Shown here: piece after piece, positions 33,092-43,874 of the stretch | Position numbering within the stretch: the first letter of the stretch is position 1 | How the letters are laid out: every line of letters begins with the position of its first letter | Assembly (NCBI GenBank): GCA_026075535.2 | Contig: AP026542.1 | Coordinates: forward strand, 11,842,001-11,906,000 | DNA from: Tricholoma matsutake | Taxonomy: Eukaryota > Basidiomycota > Agaricomycetes > Agaricales > Tricholomataceae | Length of the DNA: 64,000 nt | Direction of reading: 5' to 3' | Translations under genes and position numbers: made by a program | The notes under the pieces: generated by a model | What the model was told of the DNA's origin: nothing | Seen by the model: the letters and a program-made list of their open reading frames with translations, nothing else | The model's database searches: none

Positions 33092-34167
33092 GTATTAAAA
33101 GTATTGTATTCAATTTGATCCAACATTGATAACATGCCTCTAAGAGCTTTGCCCTCAATGGTAAGATATTTGATGCATGTTCAGCTCCCTATCAAAATTT
33201 TCTGTGTGCTACGTGCACTCTCATCTACACCATGTCAAGATCATTTTTATGGCTGCCTCTGTGGCCTCCTAGTTATATATTACAATGACTTGGAAGCCTG
33301 AAGTTATATGTCAAATTCTCAAAGAATGGGCTGAGTGAGTGGTCACAAATGAAATTTCAATCAGTATTTTACAACAAAACACCAAAGCCTATCTTGCATT
33401 AAACACAGGTTGGGCACTGGGACTACTGTATTAGATGGCTGTTTCATGAACAGCAGAGGAGATAAGAATAGTGAAGATACATCAATCTTTAGGAGCATAG
33501 TTTGTGGTTGGATGAATAAACCAACATTTTAATTGTAAAAATCAAGGTAAGATGTTTAGTTCATGGACATTTTGAGCACAGTAATATTGAACATGCCACC
33601 AGGAAGTACTTCTTGCAGGTAGTCCACCCTGTGACTGCCAGGGGACAATTATCATTAGTGAAACATGAAACACTGAACTGAGATTTATCAAACGCAACAC
33701 ATTCTTAAATAATCCCCCAGAATAACTATTCCAACTCAATTTGCTATGCTATGAACACCCCCCTCATAGCTTGAATGTGCACAGTTGTCATTCAGACACC
33801 TCAAGCTTGTTGCCATGAAACTGACCATGTTTCATTATGTACAGAACACAAAAATTAGCACCTAAACTTCTGGCTACAACTCCTCAACTAGGATTTCAGA
33901 CCTACAATTACACACAAGGTCAATGAATTGGGCCTCCAATAGGAAGCAATGAGCATAGGAAACACAAGAGTGAGGATGATGATGGTAAGAATGTCTGCAT
34001 TTGGCATGGGAAATGCTTACAAACTCCGCTCAGTATCAGTGTCAGTATCAGCCACACCTATCAGTATCAAGCCGAAATTCAGAAATTATTCTCAAAGCAG
34101 CCGAGTAATGCTGAGTTTCCCAGAGATTGTGACATAGGTGTGACCATCTACAATCACGTTCCTTATT
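33092..34167. other. Intergenic, nothing recognised
   Basis: Promoter side of the Sec2-type gene and left flank of the Harbinger locus. No domain, tandem repeat or element end found. Confidence 0.45.
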
Positions 34168-34554
34168 ATGCCAGAAACCCACCTCTCGTCGAGGAGCCCA
34201 TCAATCCCAGAGGTTGATCCCACTGGTGATTCTGCTGCTGATGTGCTTGGAGATCCTGGTGCCCAGTGCTCCTGGTCCAAGAAAGAGAAGGAGCTTCTGA
34301 TCCTATTTCTCTGTGATAACAAAGATAAGCAGGCCGATGGTGGTAACTTTAGAGCCGTCGTCTGCAAGGGGGTGTCGGGATGGGAATTTTTCATATGATG
34401 TTGGTATTTTTTTTCATGGCTCTTGAGACCCCCCCCCCCTCCCCCTTCCTGCCATATATGGTATGTTTTAATTATGTGTACATGTTATTTTTTCTTTCAG
34501 ATGTCAATGTGTGAAACAGCGATGCTGCAGGACCAATGTCAGGCTAGTGGTGAC

Positions 34555-34899
34555 TAGTGATGTGCAGGGCCCGGCCTGTGACAAAGCCTGTGACAAAGCC
34601 TGCAAAAGCCTGACTGCTGTGATGCAGCCATGGTCACTGGCTGGTCCAAAATGTGACAAATTCTGAATCAGGCTAATCAGCTGAGTCCAAATCCAAATCC
34701 AAATATTGAGAAATATTGATTTAAGATTTCCATGTTTGGTATTTTTAAGATCTTCTTCCGGATTCATCATCAGCATCAATAAACAAGCCTAAATATGGTT
34801 TTACTTTTTGTGTCTAGCAGGAGTTGCCACCGCCAGAGCGTTTGGGCTTTCCAGGGCTTGTGACAGGCCTGTGACCAAGCCGGGCCCTGCACATCACTA
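34555..34899. mobile_element. Nested hAT-type MITE, 345 bp
   Basis: Perfect inverted ends TAGTGATGTGCAGGGCCCGG, with identical 8-bp duplications GTGGTGAC at 34547-34554 and 34900-34907. Internal text contains repeated GCCTGTGACAAAGCCTG. No coding capacity. Sits inside the element at 34365-35778. Confidence 0.88.
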
Positions 34900-34919
34900 G
34901 TGGTGACCCGAGCTGAGTG

Positions 34920-35244
34920 TAGGAAACTGCATGGGTTTTACCCGTGGGTTTCCCATGCTTTTATTTCCTAATTTATTCAATGAGTTTTGCATGGAAAATC
35001 ATGAAAAAAAGATTTTCTGGAAGCTTTTTGTTGGCTCTTTGTGATCTAACACATAAAAGAATATTTGGGTGACATCTGTCATGTGACAAGGTCGAAAATA
35101 AATTATTTTGTGCCTTGTATCACAAGCATCCATTGAATAGCTTTCAGAAAACCATTTTTTCATGAGTTTTCATGCAAAACTCTTTGAATAAATTAGGAAA
35201 TAAAAGCGTGGGAAACCCGCAGGTAAAACCCATGCAGTTCCCTA
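34920..35244. mobile_element. Second nested hAT-type MITE with ~100-bp inverted arms, 325 bp
   Basis: Ends TAGGAAACTGCATGGG / TAGGGAACTGCATGGG in inverted orientation. The arms extend through TTATTTCCTAATTTATTCAA to about 100 bp. Identical 8-bp duplications GCTGAGTG lie at 34912-34919 and 35245-35252. It lies 12 bp beyond the target duplication of the previous MITE. Confidence 0.88.
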
Positions 35245-36922
35245 GCTGAGTGTTCATTACTAGGGCTGTACACTGTCTGTTCAACGGTTATGGCCGTATG
35301 ATTGACAGTTGAATATGGTACAGTTGAGCTGTCGACCATCCATCAATGTGAGTTGTCTTGATAAACACGTTGAAGTGGTGAGCAATGTTGTTGAAAAAAA
35401 ATAAAGTTTGATATACCTAATCCATCAACCATGACTTGTGGAAAGATTCTAAAGAATGTGATGCCACTGATGCAGCTGTTTTGTTAATTGGTTGATTTCT
35501 TGGACGTGATGCTATTTAGTTCAAGATCCCCACACATAAATAAACTAGATCTTGAGTACATCAGCGTAAGATCACTCGCTCACTTACATCCAGGTAGTAA
35601 TTGACACAATCCAATGTTATGACTGCTTTACCAAGTCCTTTCAGGGCTTTACCATGTCAAACCAACACTCAAACGACACCTATCAGCATTGTTTTCACCA
35701 TGGTCAAAAAAAATTTTCAGCCTCTGGCAGGACCCCCCCCTATGTCTGGTTCGGGATTCCCATCCTGACACCCCCTTGGTCATCTGAAATGATGCTGTCA
35801 AACACCTGGCACTGCACTGCAAGAAGGGGGGGTGAAGACAGTGAAAGCATGCCAGTCTAAGTATGCATGGGTACATGATTGTCTCAGTTACTTGATTTCT
35901 GGACTAACCACAATGACCTAGTTATGATCTGCTTACAACATGGTTACCACTCTGAAGGGCCTCTCAGGATTTTCATGGGATGCTGAACAAGGGATGAATA
36001 TTGGTGTAAATGAGAAGTGTGCTTGGGATATGTATACAGTAGTACACCTTATCCTTCATTGATCAAGGATTCTGATTGTGATTACTGGCTAGAAACACCC
36101 AGGTGCAAAGTCTTATGCACACAAGGGTTTTGTGCTCTACGATCTCATGGCTCCATTTATGCCCAGCCTCGGAAAGGGCAGCTATGTCTTTTGTCCATCA
36201 CAACAATCCAGGGGTGCTGCTAGTATGATGTCAGTAGACCAACAACCATCGGAAACTGAGCGATCTGATCAAATGGATACTGGTTGCCTGGCTACTCCCC
36301 CAGTAAATGCCACAGATGATGGTGATCCTGACCTACCACCCTTGTCACCACAGCCTCCACCACCATCGTCACCACAGCCTCCATCACCCTTGTCACTGCA
36401 GCCTCCACTGCCATCATCTCCCCAGTGTCTGACACCATCTGTGGCATCCACCTATGCCACATCTACATCCACTATGTCTACATCTTCATCCGCCAAGCGC
36501 TTGATGCTAGCCAGCTCCATTCAGAAACCAAAAGGGCTTGCATAGCTACACCTCTCTCTGGTGCAGTCGCACTAAATGGAATCAAGGAGACCTTAGTTAC
36601 CTTTAATAATACTATCAAGCATACTCTTGGGCAACCAGATCGAATGTGTGCTGATACATCACCAGAGCGGCGGTCTAAAGCCATGGATCTCATCCAGGAG
36701 AAGGAGGGCGATTTGTGTGATGAGCAGCTTGTTGCACTTATTGATCTTTTCCAGGGAAATATGGGCACGGCTGATGCATACATATCACTGAAGCATGACA
36801 TGCTCCATCGGGTGTGGGTTCAGAAGCATCTCATTGAGCTTGGCTTTCCTCAAGCATAATTGTTGTATGAAAACTATACTATACATTTCAATATGATTCT
36901 GACTATACTACAAAGGATCATG

Positions 36923-38236
36923 TCAAACCCTACATGTGAGCTCCTGCTGATATTGATTCCACATTTGCTGGGTGATGATTTCCTTCCTCCGATCTGCTTC
37001 TTGCTTCTTGCTTCTTCTCGCAGGCCCTGTTGCCAACTCTCCTTCACGTCCTCCTGGTGGTGGATCTTCCATATTGTCTGTAATGTATTCATTGATCTCC
37101 TCATTGTCATATTTGCGAATGAAGTTATGGATTGCTATGAGTGCTGGTGGGATGAGTGCCTGTATGCCCATGTCTACATCAGGGCTGGATCGTAAAATCC
37201 TGAAACTATTCTTGAGGATACCAAACATTTGCTCAATGATATTACGAGCTGATGCATGGTGAAGGTTGAATAATTCCAGTGCAGTAGCTGGGCTATAAGC
37301 ATATAACTATAAGCTTAGGTACAAAAGACTATACTTGAAAATTACAGCATACCAAAGCTTGGCACACACATACCCCCCAAAAAGGTATGAAAAGTGCAAG
37401 ACAGATAGGGAAGCCTGCATCTGCCAGATAGTATCTATCAGGAGGAATTCTCATATCAGTGATATGGGCATCATTGAACATGGTTGAATCTGAAACAGAT
37501 CCCTCCCTGCCACTGAAGATATAAACAAATCTGTGATTGAAATCGCATGCAGCAAGACAGTTCTGGGTTATGTGCCCTTTGCGGTCATGAGCAATAGCAT
37601 GTTGCTGTGCTGTACCAGAGCAGTCGGAATGTGTTCCATCAATTGTGCCGATAGCACCATTGAAGTATGGGTGAAACTTTGGGTTGTCGAGGATATATGG
37701 GGAAATGGGGTCATTGATTTTTGGCAGCCAGACAAAGTCAGAATAGAAAGGTTTGGATGAAAAAATGAGTAGCATCTTCATGAAATATCTAAAGGCAAGT
37801 CACAGTTAAAATAAATCTCTAGTCAAAAGGAGGGAGCATACTTGTGAATTGTATCATTCAAACGTTGAAACCTTTCACCTACATGTTGAATTGAAAGTCC
37901 TGTAACACATTTATACAAGAATATTGCCAGCTGTTCTTCAAGGAGGACATCCTGAGAGTGTGATACTCCAATGATTTGGAGGTATGAGATGAGGATCTGA
38001 AAGACATGTTTATGGACACCAAGCTCACAGCAAATGCACTCAGGGTGACCACTTAATAATTCAACAACCCAAGCAGCACCCGACAAGGCAGAGGTATGGT
38101 AAGGTGTTTTGTCAAAGAGTGGTGTGGTGAAAGTAACAGATGCAGCTACAGCAGCATTTATGACAAGACAAGCAGCTTGCACAATGAAGTGTTTCCTCTG
38201 ATTGCAGTCCATAGAAGATAACCCAACAAACAACAT
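36923..38236 (-). pseudogene. PIF/Harbinger DDE transposase (DDE_Tnp_4 type), near-intact
   Basis: Transposase that cuts and pastes PIF/Harbinger DNA. Three exons by eye: 38236-37842, 37788-37374 and 37292-36923. The start is probably the Met of MDCNQRKHFIVQAACL (38212). Exon 1 holds the helical N-terminal region (EEQLAIFLYKCVTGLSIQHV). Exon 2 has the first Asp in GAIGTIDGTHSD, CDFNHRFVYIFSGREGSVSD with the second Asp, and YYLADAGFP. Exon 3 has the catalytic Glu in ARNIIEQMFGILKNSFRILR and ends HNFIRKYDNEE plus a basic tail. The intron-1 junction restores the frame (HKYFMKML). The exon 2/3 junction is one base out of phase at a run of six G, suggesting a single frameshift. Confidence 0.82.
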
Positions 38237-38329
38237 ATCTTGTGCAATATATATACAGAGGAGTACCTATCCCATTAAAGCAAATGGTGTTATCTTGTGT
38301 AGGTCACTAGATGTGTCTTGTGCTGCACA

Positions 38330-38750
38330 AGTATGTGTAACACATATCTTGCAGACAAGTATGCATATCGCGTATCTTGCAGACAAGTACACATATCGGA
38401 TATCTTGCAGATGAGTACACATATCGTGTATCTTGCAGACGAGTATGCATATCACATATCTTGTATGCGAGAGCTCCTATTTACAATGTATGCAAGAGCG
38501 CATATCTGCAATGATGATCTGAGCAGACATCTGGTGTGCAAGACGTATCTTGTATGTATAGACATATCAGATATCTTGCAGATATGTGTATGCAGACAAG
38601 TACACATATCACATATCTTGCAGATGAGAGGCCATATCTACAATGTATGTGAGAGCACATATCTGCAATGATGAGCAGACATCTGAGTCTGGTGTGCAAG
38701 ATGATCTTGTATGTATCTTGTGCATACAAGACTGCACATATCTTGCATGA
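38330..38750. repeat. Minisatellite CATATCTTGCAGACAAGTAC
   Basis: Irregular repetition of CATATC, TATCTTGCAGA and AAGTACACATATC words, about 25-30 bp apart, running up to the upstream side of the Harbinger transposase. A larger duplication is visible within it (GAGAGCNCATATCTGCAATG at about 38490 and 38650). Confidence 0.75.
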
Positions 38751-39263
38751 CAGCTTTTCCAAATCCGACTGATCTGATCAGCAAAATTTGCAAAATATAC
38801 GTGGGAGAAGAAATTCATTTGTGTTCCCAAACATGATCTTAGATGTTAATGACAAATCTGCACCAGCCAGATTATGATTCATGTGAAGTCGATGAGATGA
38901 GATTTTGACTTGATTGCTTTTACCAAGGGCGTTGGCCATGAGTGCCCTTTCTTGCCAAAGTTTCACTGTGAGCTGAATCCCATTGAAATTTGATTGAAAT
39001 GGTAGATGAAAATATGTTTATTGACTAACTTCAAATACTGATACCAGGAGCACCCTAAAAACAATTTTGCAGAGGCAAAGGCACATGCACTGGAAACAAA
39101 ATTTATTGCTATTTATTGATGGTTACAGAAAAGGTTTGACAGACCTGTGATGAACAATATATGCACAACTCACATGTGAACCCCCCAAGGGATCTAGGTT
39201 TTCCGAAATCATGTAAAAAAATTAAAAATAGCAGAGATTTATTTGAGAGGGTTCCTCCTTGTG
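38751..39263. other. Spacer, nothing recognised
   Basis: Left flank of Copia 2. Short open frames without recognisable features. Confidence 0.4.
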
Positions 39264-40105
39264 TAGAGTATTGGGATGAGGTTTATGATGATGGGAGGGA
39301 GTAGAATACATTCTCCTATTACCAGTAGCGTTTACTTACTATGTTCTATAATTGGACTATGTATTTGGACTGTACTTGTATTCATCCTAATACTCCCCCT
39401 CAAACCAAGTATGGCCAGGAGAGAATGGTTTCATCCAGATGTGTCAAAACCTCTGTGCAGTGAAAAACCCCATGGGAAAAAAATCAACTCACACGAGGAA
39501 AGCTACTGGGTTACAATTGACTGAATCCCCATCTCCTCCCTATGCTGCATATGTTTGGGCTTTGGTAAACCCTTCATCAATACATCAGCTGTCTGTTCCA
39601 GATCCTGGCAGTTTTGAATATCCAAAATCTTATCATTTAGGAGATCTCAGACCCAATGGTGCCAAATAGCAATGTGTTTCATCTGCTGATGGAATTGCAG
39701 GTTATGAGTTAAAATCACTGACCCCTCATTATGTCCCTGAATGATGGTAGGGTCTTCTTGAGGGAATCCTAGCTCAGCATACAAATTTCTCAGCCAAGTT
39801 GCTTTGCATCCAGCCTTGGATAGTGTGATATATTCTGATTCCATGGAGGATAATGCAATATCAGTTTGTTTCTTTGATTTCCACATAATTGCACCCCAGG
39901 CCAAAATGAAGACATAACCAATGGTCAATTTGTGATCATCAGCATTTGCATAGGCTGCATCTGCATACCCATGGAAGAGCTTTTCATTTCCAGTCTGAGT
40001 CACATCTTGAGAATTCCAGTAAGTAATTCCAAGAGTTTTCATACCTATAAGGTACCTGAGTATCCACTTTAGGGCACCATGATGTTGCAAACTTGGGTTT
40101 GCAGT

Positions 40106-41614
40106 TAGCGCTTTGAAGTCCGGTTCAGTCCGGTTTTTTCCCCTTTTGGGCCAAAACCAGTAACCAAACCAGTTATACATTTTTTGCTATACTACAAAAC
40201 CGTAACTGCAACCGCGATAAACCAGTTTATCGCAGTTTGTCTGTGGTTTACTAACTGGTTATAACCAGTCCTACACTGGACCCAGTCCTAACCAGTTCAT
40301 CACTGGTCAGGACTGGTTATTGGACTGATACTATCTACTGACTATGTCATAATGTATGTATTATGTACAGCATATGTAATAAAAGTAAAAGTAAAATGAA
40401 ACAAACAAAAGAAAGAAAGAACCTGCAGTCCCCCCCATGAGCAGTGACTCGTGAGGCTAGAGGCAGGTGCTGCATGTTCATCATCCCCCACCCCGTGTCA
40501 TTGCTGTGTTTGTCATTTCCCCTTGGCATTCCCTGTGTTCGCTGATTTGTCATCCTTGTGTCGTGGTGCTCGCCAATGTTGATGTTGGCTGCTGGGTTGT
40601 ACATCATGGTTTGGCATTCCCTGTGTTCATTGATCTCCCCACTCTTGCCATCCTTGTGTCATGGTGCTCGCCAATGTCAATGCTTGCTGCTAGCACCCAC
40701 AATCCACCCTGTGAGCAGTTGCTCACAGGTGTGGAGCTAGTTGCTGGGTCGTCCATTGTGGTTGGGGTGTGCTGCAGCCACGGCCCTTGTCGACTTGCCA
40801 CCATTGCCACCATCGCATGGCCCTGGTGCTTCCCAGCATTGTCGTATGGCCAGTTAGCACCCATGATCCACCCTGCAAGCAGTGGTTCGCAGGCGAGGGG
40901 CAGCGGATACTGTTGCTCTCATCTTGTTGGTGGTCAAGAGGGTTAGGGGGGCATCAGTGATGTGGCATGGGCGGAGGTGCTGGGACGCACTTACCTGGCA
41001 GGTATCCCCTGGCACCCTCTGGTGTCTGCTGGATCCCCTCCCTCTGTCTCCTGTCCATTGTTGTGGCCTCCAGTGGGCATGGGCATGGGCATGGGCATGC
41101 ATTGCACGTTTTGCATTGGCAATTCTCATGACCTGTAGTGTAGAACCTAAAAAATGGTGAAACAAATTAGTTAGTTAATAAAAATAAGAGAACAAAAGAA
41201 AAAACAAAACCTATGGCCTGAACAACGGTAACTGTTATTCAGGTTTGCAGTTGTCATTGCATAGGCAGTTGGGTTGCATGGCTGTGTTGCTGGGAATGAG
41301 AGTGGTAGGAGTAGTGGGTAGTGGGAGGGAAGGGAAAGGAGGGACGAACAAGGGAGGCAGCATCATTGAGGGTGGTGGTGGAGTGGAGAAGAGTGGTGTG
41401 TGTGTGAACAAAATTGATCGATCATGTACCTTAGCAACATGACCTGAATAACCAGTTCTAGACTGGTCTCTACCAGTTTTGGAATCTGCGAGAACTGCAA
41501 CTGCAACACTTCAAAACTTGGAAAACTGTAACTGATAGTCCAGTTACAATCGGTGAAAGTTCAGTCCAGTTTGTGGTTATTTTGTGGTCTTATGCACCAG
41601 ACCTTAAAGCACTA
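40106..41614. mobile_element. hAT-like element in Copia 2, carrying the palindrome module
   Basis: Inverted ends TAGCGCTTTGAAGTCCGG (left) and TAGTGCTTTAAGGTCTGG (right, read inward). Perfect 8-bp duplications TTTGCAGT at 40098-40105 and 41615-41622. Its subterminal regions repeat AACCAGT/ACTGGTT words. The middle (about 40430-41450) is the same non-coding module found at 7.9, 13.7-17.3 and 44 kb, including GAGCAG-N-GCTC palindromes at about 40437, 40713 and 40876 and a GGGCATGGGCATGGGCAT run. No transposase. Confidence 0.8.
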
Positions 41615-43084
41615 TTTGCAGTGTAAGTGGCCAATTTATTTATGGCATACGAAATGTTGGGTCTTGTGGAGTTTGCAACAAACTGCAGGCTTCCAAGCAA
41701 TTTCACATATGAATTGCTTCAGTTTGGTTCATTATCGTCTGGATTTGGCACTAACTTGACATTTAAATCCAATGGTGTTCCTACAGGATTCACTCTGGAC
41801 ATCCCTTCCTTCAGGATAAGAGTCTCAATATATCTCTATTGAGAAATCTTTATTGTGCCATTGGTATGTGTAATCTCAATGCCGACAATCTTTTTGGGTT
41901 CACCTAGGTCAGTAAATTCCCATTCAGAATGCAGCAAGTTTTTCATATGATCCAGCACAGCATCCAATGTTCTGAAGAGCATGGAATCATCAACCTATAT
42001 GGCTATAATCCCAAAGTCATCACCATCCCATTGAATATATGTGCACAAATCTGAATTTTGAAAGTAAGTGTTTATATCCATGTTTCTTGAGTTTCCCATC
42101 AAGTTCTTTATTCCATTCTCATCCAGCTTGCTTTGAACTGTAAAGTGTCTTGACCAACTGACATACTTGGCCCATTCCATCCTCATAAGGATTGCATGTA
42201 GCATATCCATCTGGACAACAGGTGAGTATGTTTCCAAGTAGTCATGTCCTGGGTGCTGCACACATCCTTTTGCTACCAATCAGGCTCACTTTTGAATTTC
42301 TATCCCCTCCTTGTTTCACTTCTTTATGAAGACACTTATTCTTGATTGGTACTGCATCTGGAGGTTTCTGCACAAGTTCCCGAGTGCTGCATCTCCTTCT
42401 GTAAGTCCAATTCTTCTTGCATGGCTCATTCCCATTCAGGCCATTTGGGAGAATTCTTTGCATCCTTGAGACTGGTAAGTTCATCTCTGGCAGTTATTGC
42501 ATAAACCTCTTCTATTGACAGAAGGGTATCATCTTCATCCTCCTTATCTGAAAAAAAATCATTGAGGTGGTGATAATCAATACAAATTCCATGTGTCCTC
42601 CACAGTTCATCAACATCAACATCATCCTCAATATCAACATGTTTCTGCTTTTGCTTCTCAGGCCCAAGGTTGCAGGTTGGATCATCCACACCTGTTACAC
42701 CCCTCAGTGGTACACTTTCCCCAGACCCCCTCACACAGTTGATCAGGTGTAACCTCAATTTCTTCAGGTGGAGTAGGATCTGGTAGAGTTAGATTATGAT
42801 GATTATGGGAAGTAAGCACCTTTCTCATTGCTGCATTGTAATATTTGACAGTTTTTGCACCATCATTGTACCCGACATAGACTCAGATGTTTTGATTTAG
42901 GTAACATTTTCCTTTGTTCCTTCTGACTTTGTAGAAGGATCCAAACTGGTGCTCCAAACTCTCTCAGATGAGATATGTTCAATTTTTTATTGTGCCATCC
43001 TTGATATGGAGTTTCTGGTGGTTAGCTGACTAAGCAACAACCTTACATATAACCTGCCAATGAGAAGCATTTACTACCTATGAA

Positions 43085-43300
43085 CCTTTGGGCAATAGTT
43101 CTGTAACAGGTGTAAGTGGCAAACAGGCAAAAGTTGCAGGCAGGGGAACTGTCAAATTGATATCAACATGTAATGGTCAAGACTATGTCCTCATTTTTCA
43201 GAATGTCCTTCATGTGCCTGGAATGCAAAATAATTTGATTTCATTGGGGAGATGGGATGCAGCTTGTGGACAGTATATGGATGGAGTCTTTGTGATCAGT
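43085..43300 (+). pseudogene. Inverted protease-region segment inside Copia 2
   Basis: Reads on the plus strand, opposite to the rest of the element: VTGVSGKQAKVAGRGTVKLI, QDYVLIFQNVLHVPGMQNNL and ISLGRWDA. This is the text that normally follows the Copia protease and precedes the integrase. It occupies the place where the integrase core should be, so it is best explained by an internal inversion with deletion. Confidence 0.65.
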
Positions 43301-43874
43301 AATTTGAGCCTCCAGGGATTTCCTAGCACCAGGAGCCTTCTGAGCATTAGCCAGGTTTGTGCTTCCATTTGTACTATTATAAGTCCAATTATTTGCATGA
43401 TTAATACATATCTTGTACTCCTCATGTAGAAGACCAATGAATGCATCTGAGGACATGCACCATTTTGCATCAGGATTGTTAGGGTCATTTGCATTCCTAG
43501 TATTGCTGCAGCTTAAGCTGACTTAAGCCTACCTTGGGAAATAAATTATGTAAAATTACCAAAATATTTGAGGAGCTAGATCCCATCAAAAGCCAAGAGG
43601 GCCCATAACCTATTGGGATGAGGTTTATGATGATGGGAGGAGGGAGTAGAATACAACATCTTATATTCTCCTATTACCAGTAGTGTTTATACTACATCCT
43701 ATAATTAGACTATGTATTTGCACCATACTTGTATTGTCCATCACAACATAGAGACATGCTGTGGCTAGCAAAAAGTTCCTACAGTTGCACTTAGAATAGT
43801 GTAAACTTCCCTCTCTTTTTTGCTCACCTACTACTACTAAGCCTCAGTTTTTGCTCAGTTTTACCAGTTTCAGG

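Larger units (their letters stand above)
34365..35778. mobile_element. hAT-like non-autonomous element inside the Myb ORF, 1414 bp
   Basis: Inverted ends CAAGGGGGTGTCGGGATGGG (left) and the reverse complement of CCCATCCTGACACCCCCTTG (right, ending 35778). Flanked by GTCGTCTG (34357-34364) and GTCATCTG (35779-35786), an 8-bp duplication with one difference. Ends of the form CAAGG and the 8-bp site fit hAT. Without its two nested MITEs it would be about 730 bp. A related right end is present at 45375-45494. Confidence 0.75.
34168..36858 (+). pseudogene. PIF/Harbinger ORF1, Myb/SANT-like DNA-binding protein, interrupted
   Basis: Accessory DNA-binding protein of a PIF/Harbinger transposon. The first half (34168-34364) ends in the Myb/SANT-like start WSKKEKELLILFLC and ADGGNFRAVV. 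It is then cut by the hAT-like element at 34365-35778. Beyond it the domain resumes (NDAVKHLALHCKKGG, then VKTVKACQSKYAWVHDCLSY at about 35835), followed by LKGLSGFSWDAEQGMNIGVN (about 35950-36010), HKGFVLYDLMAPFMPSLGKG, a Pro/Ser-rich linker of repeated PPSSPQPP and, in the frame ending at 36858, GIKETLVTFNNTIKHTLGQP and DLIQEKEGDLCDEQLVALID. The last block is the conserved C-terminal helix region that in this family associates with the transposase. Frameshifts near 35825, 36060 and 36500 also disable it. Tail-to-tail with the transposase, 64 bp apart. Confidence 0.75.
39500..43500 (-). pseudogene. Copia 2 gag-pol remnants
   Basis: Minus-strand pieces from right to left. Gag: DAKWCMSSDAFIGLLHEEYK and NWTYNSTNGSTNLANAQK (43500-43270). 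Integrase C-terminus: YQGWHNKKLNISHLREFGAP (about 43010-42950) and YVGYNDGAKTVKYYNAAMRK (about 42885-42820). Linker: HLNDFFSDKEDEDDTLLSIE (about 42570). RT: ELVQKPPDAVPIKNK, VAKGCVQHPGHDYLETYSPV (42275) and VDDSMLFRTLDAVLDHMKNL (about 41980). After the hAT insertion, RNase H: LQHHGALKWILRYLIG (about 40085), GYADAAYANADDHKLT and SSMESEYITLSKAG (about 39840), ending EQTADVLMKGLPKPKH near 39550. Many stops and frame changes. Confidence 0.85.
39269..43748 (-). mobile_element. Copia-type LTR retrotransposon 2, rearranged and interrupted
   Basis: Minus-strand orientation. Target duplication TAGAG at 39264-39268 and 43749-43753. LTRs at 43611-43748 (5', 138 bp, TGTTGTGATGG start) and 39269-39392 (3', 124 bp, TATTAGGATG start), related through AATACATAGTCYAATTATAG and ACTGGTAATAGGAGAAT. 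Primer site GGTTATGGGCCC at 43610-43599 and purine tract GAGGGGGAG at 39401-39393. The interior has Gag, the integrase C-terminus, RT and RNase H in order on the minus strand, but the integrase core is missing and a protease-region segment is inverted. A hAT-like element (40106-41614) splits the RNase H region. Confidence 0.85.

Noticed and set aside
34504..34779. Minus-strand 91-residue frame
   Set aside because: Falls within the 345-bp MITE and its flank; no independent coding signal.
36269..36451. Gly/Asp-rich minus-strand frame
   Set aside because: Antisense of the Pro/Ser linker of the Myb/SANT protein.
37529..37760. Plus-strand 75-residue frame
   Set aside because: Antisense of the Harbinger transposase catalytic exon.
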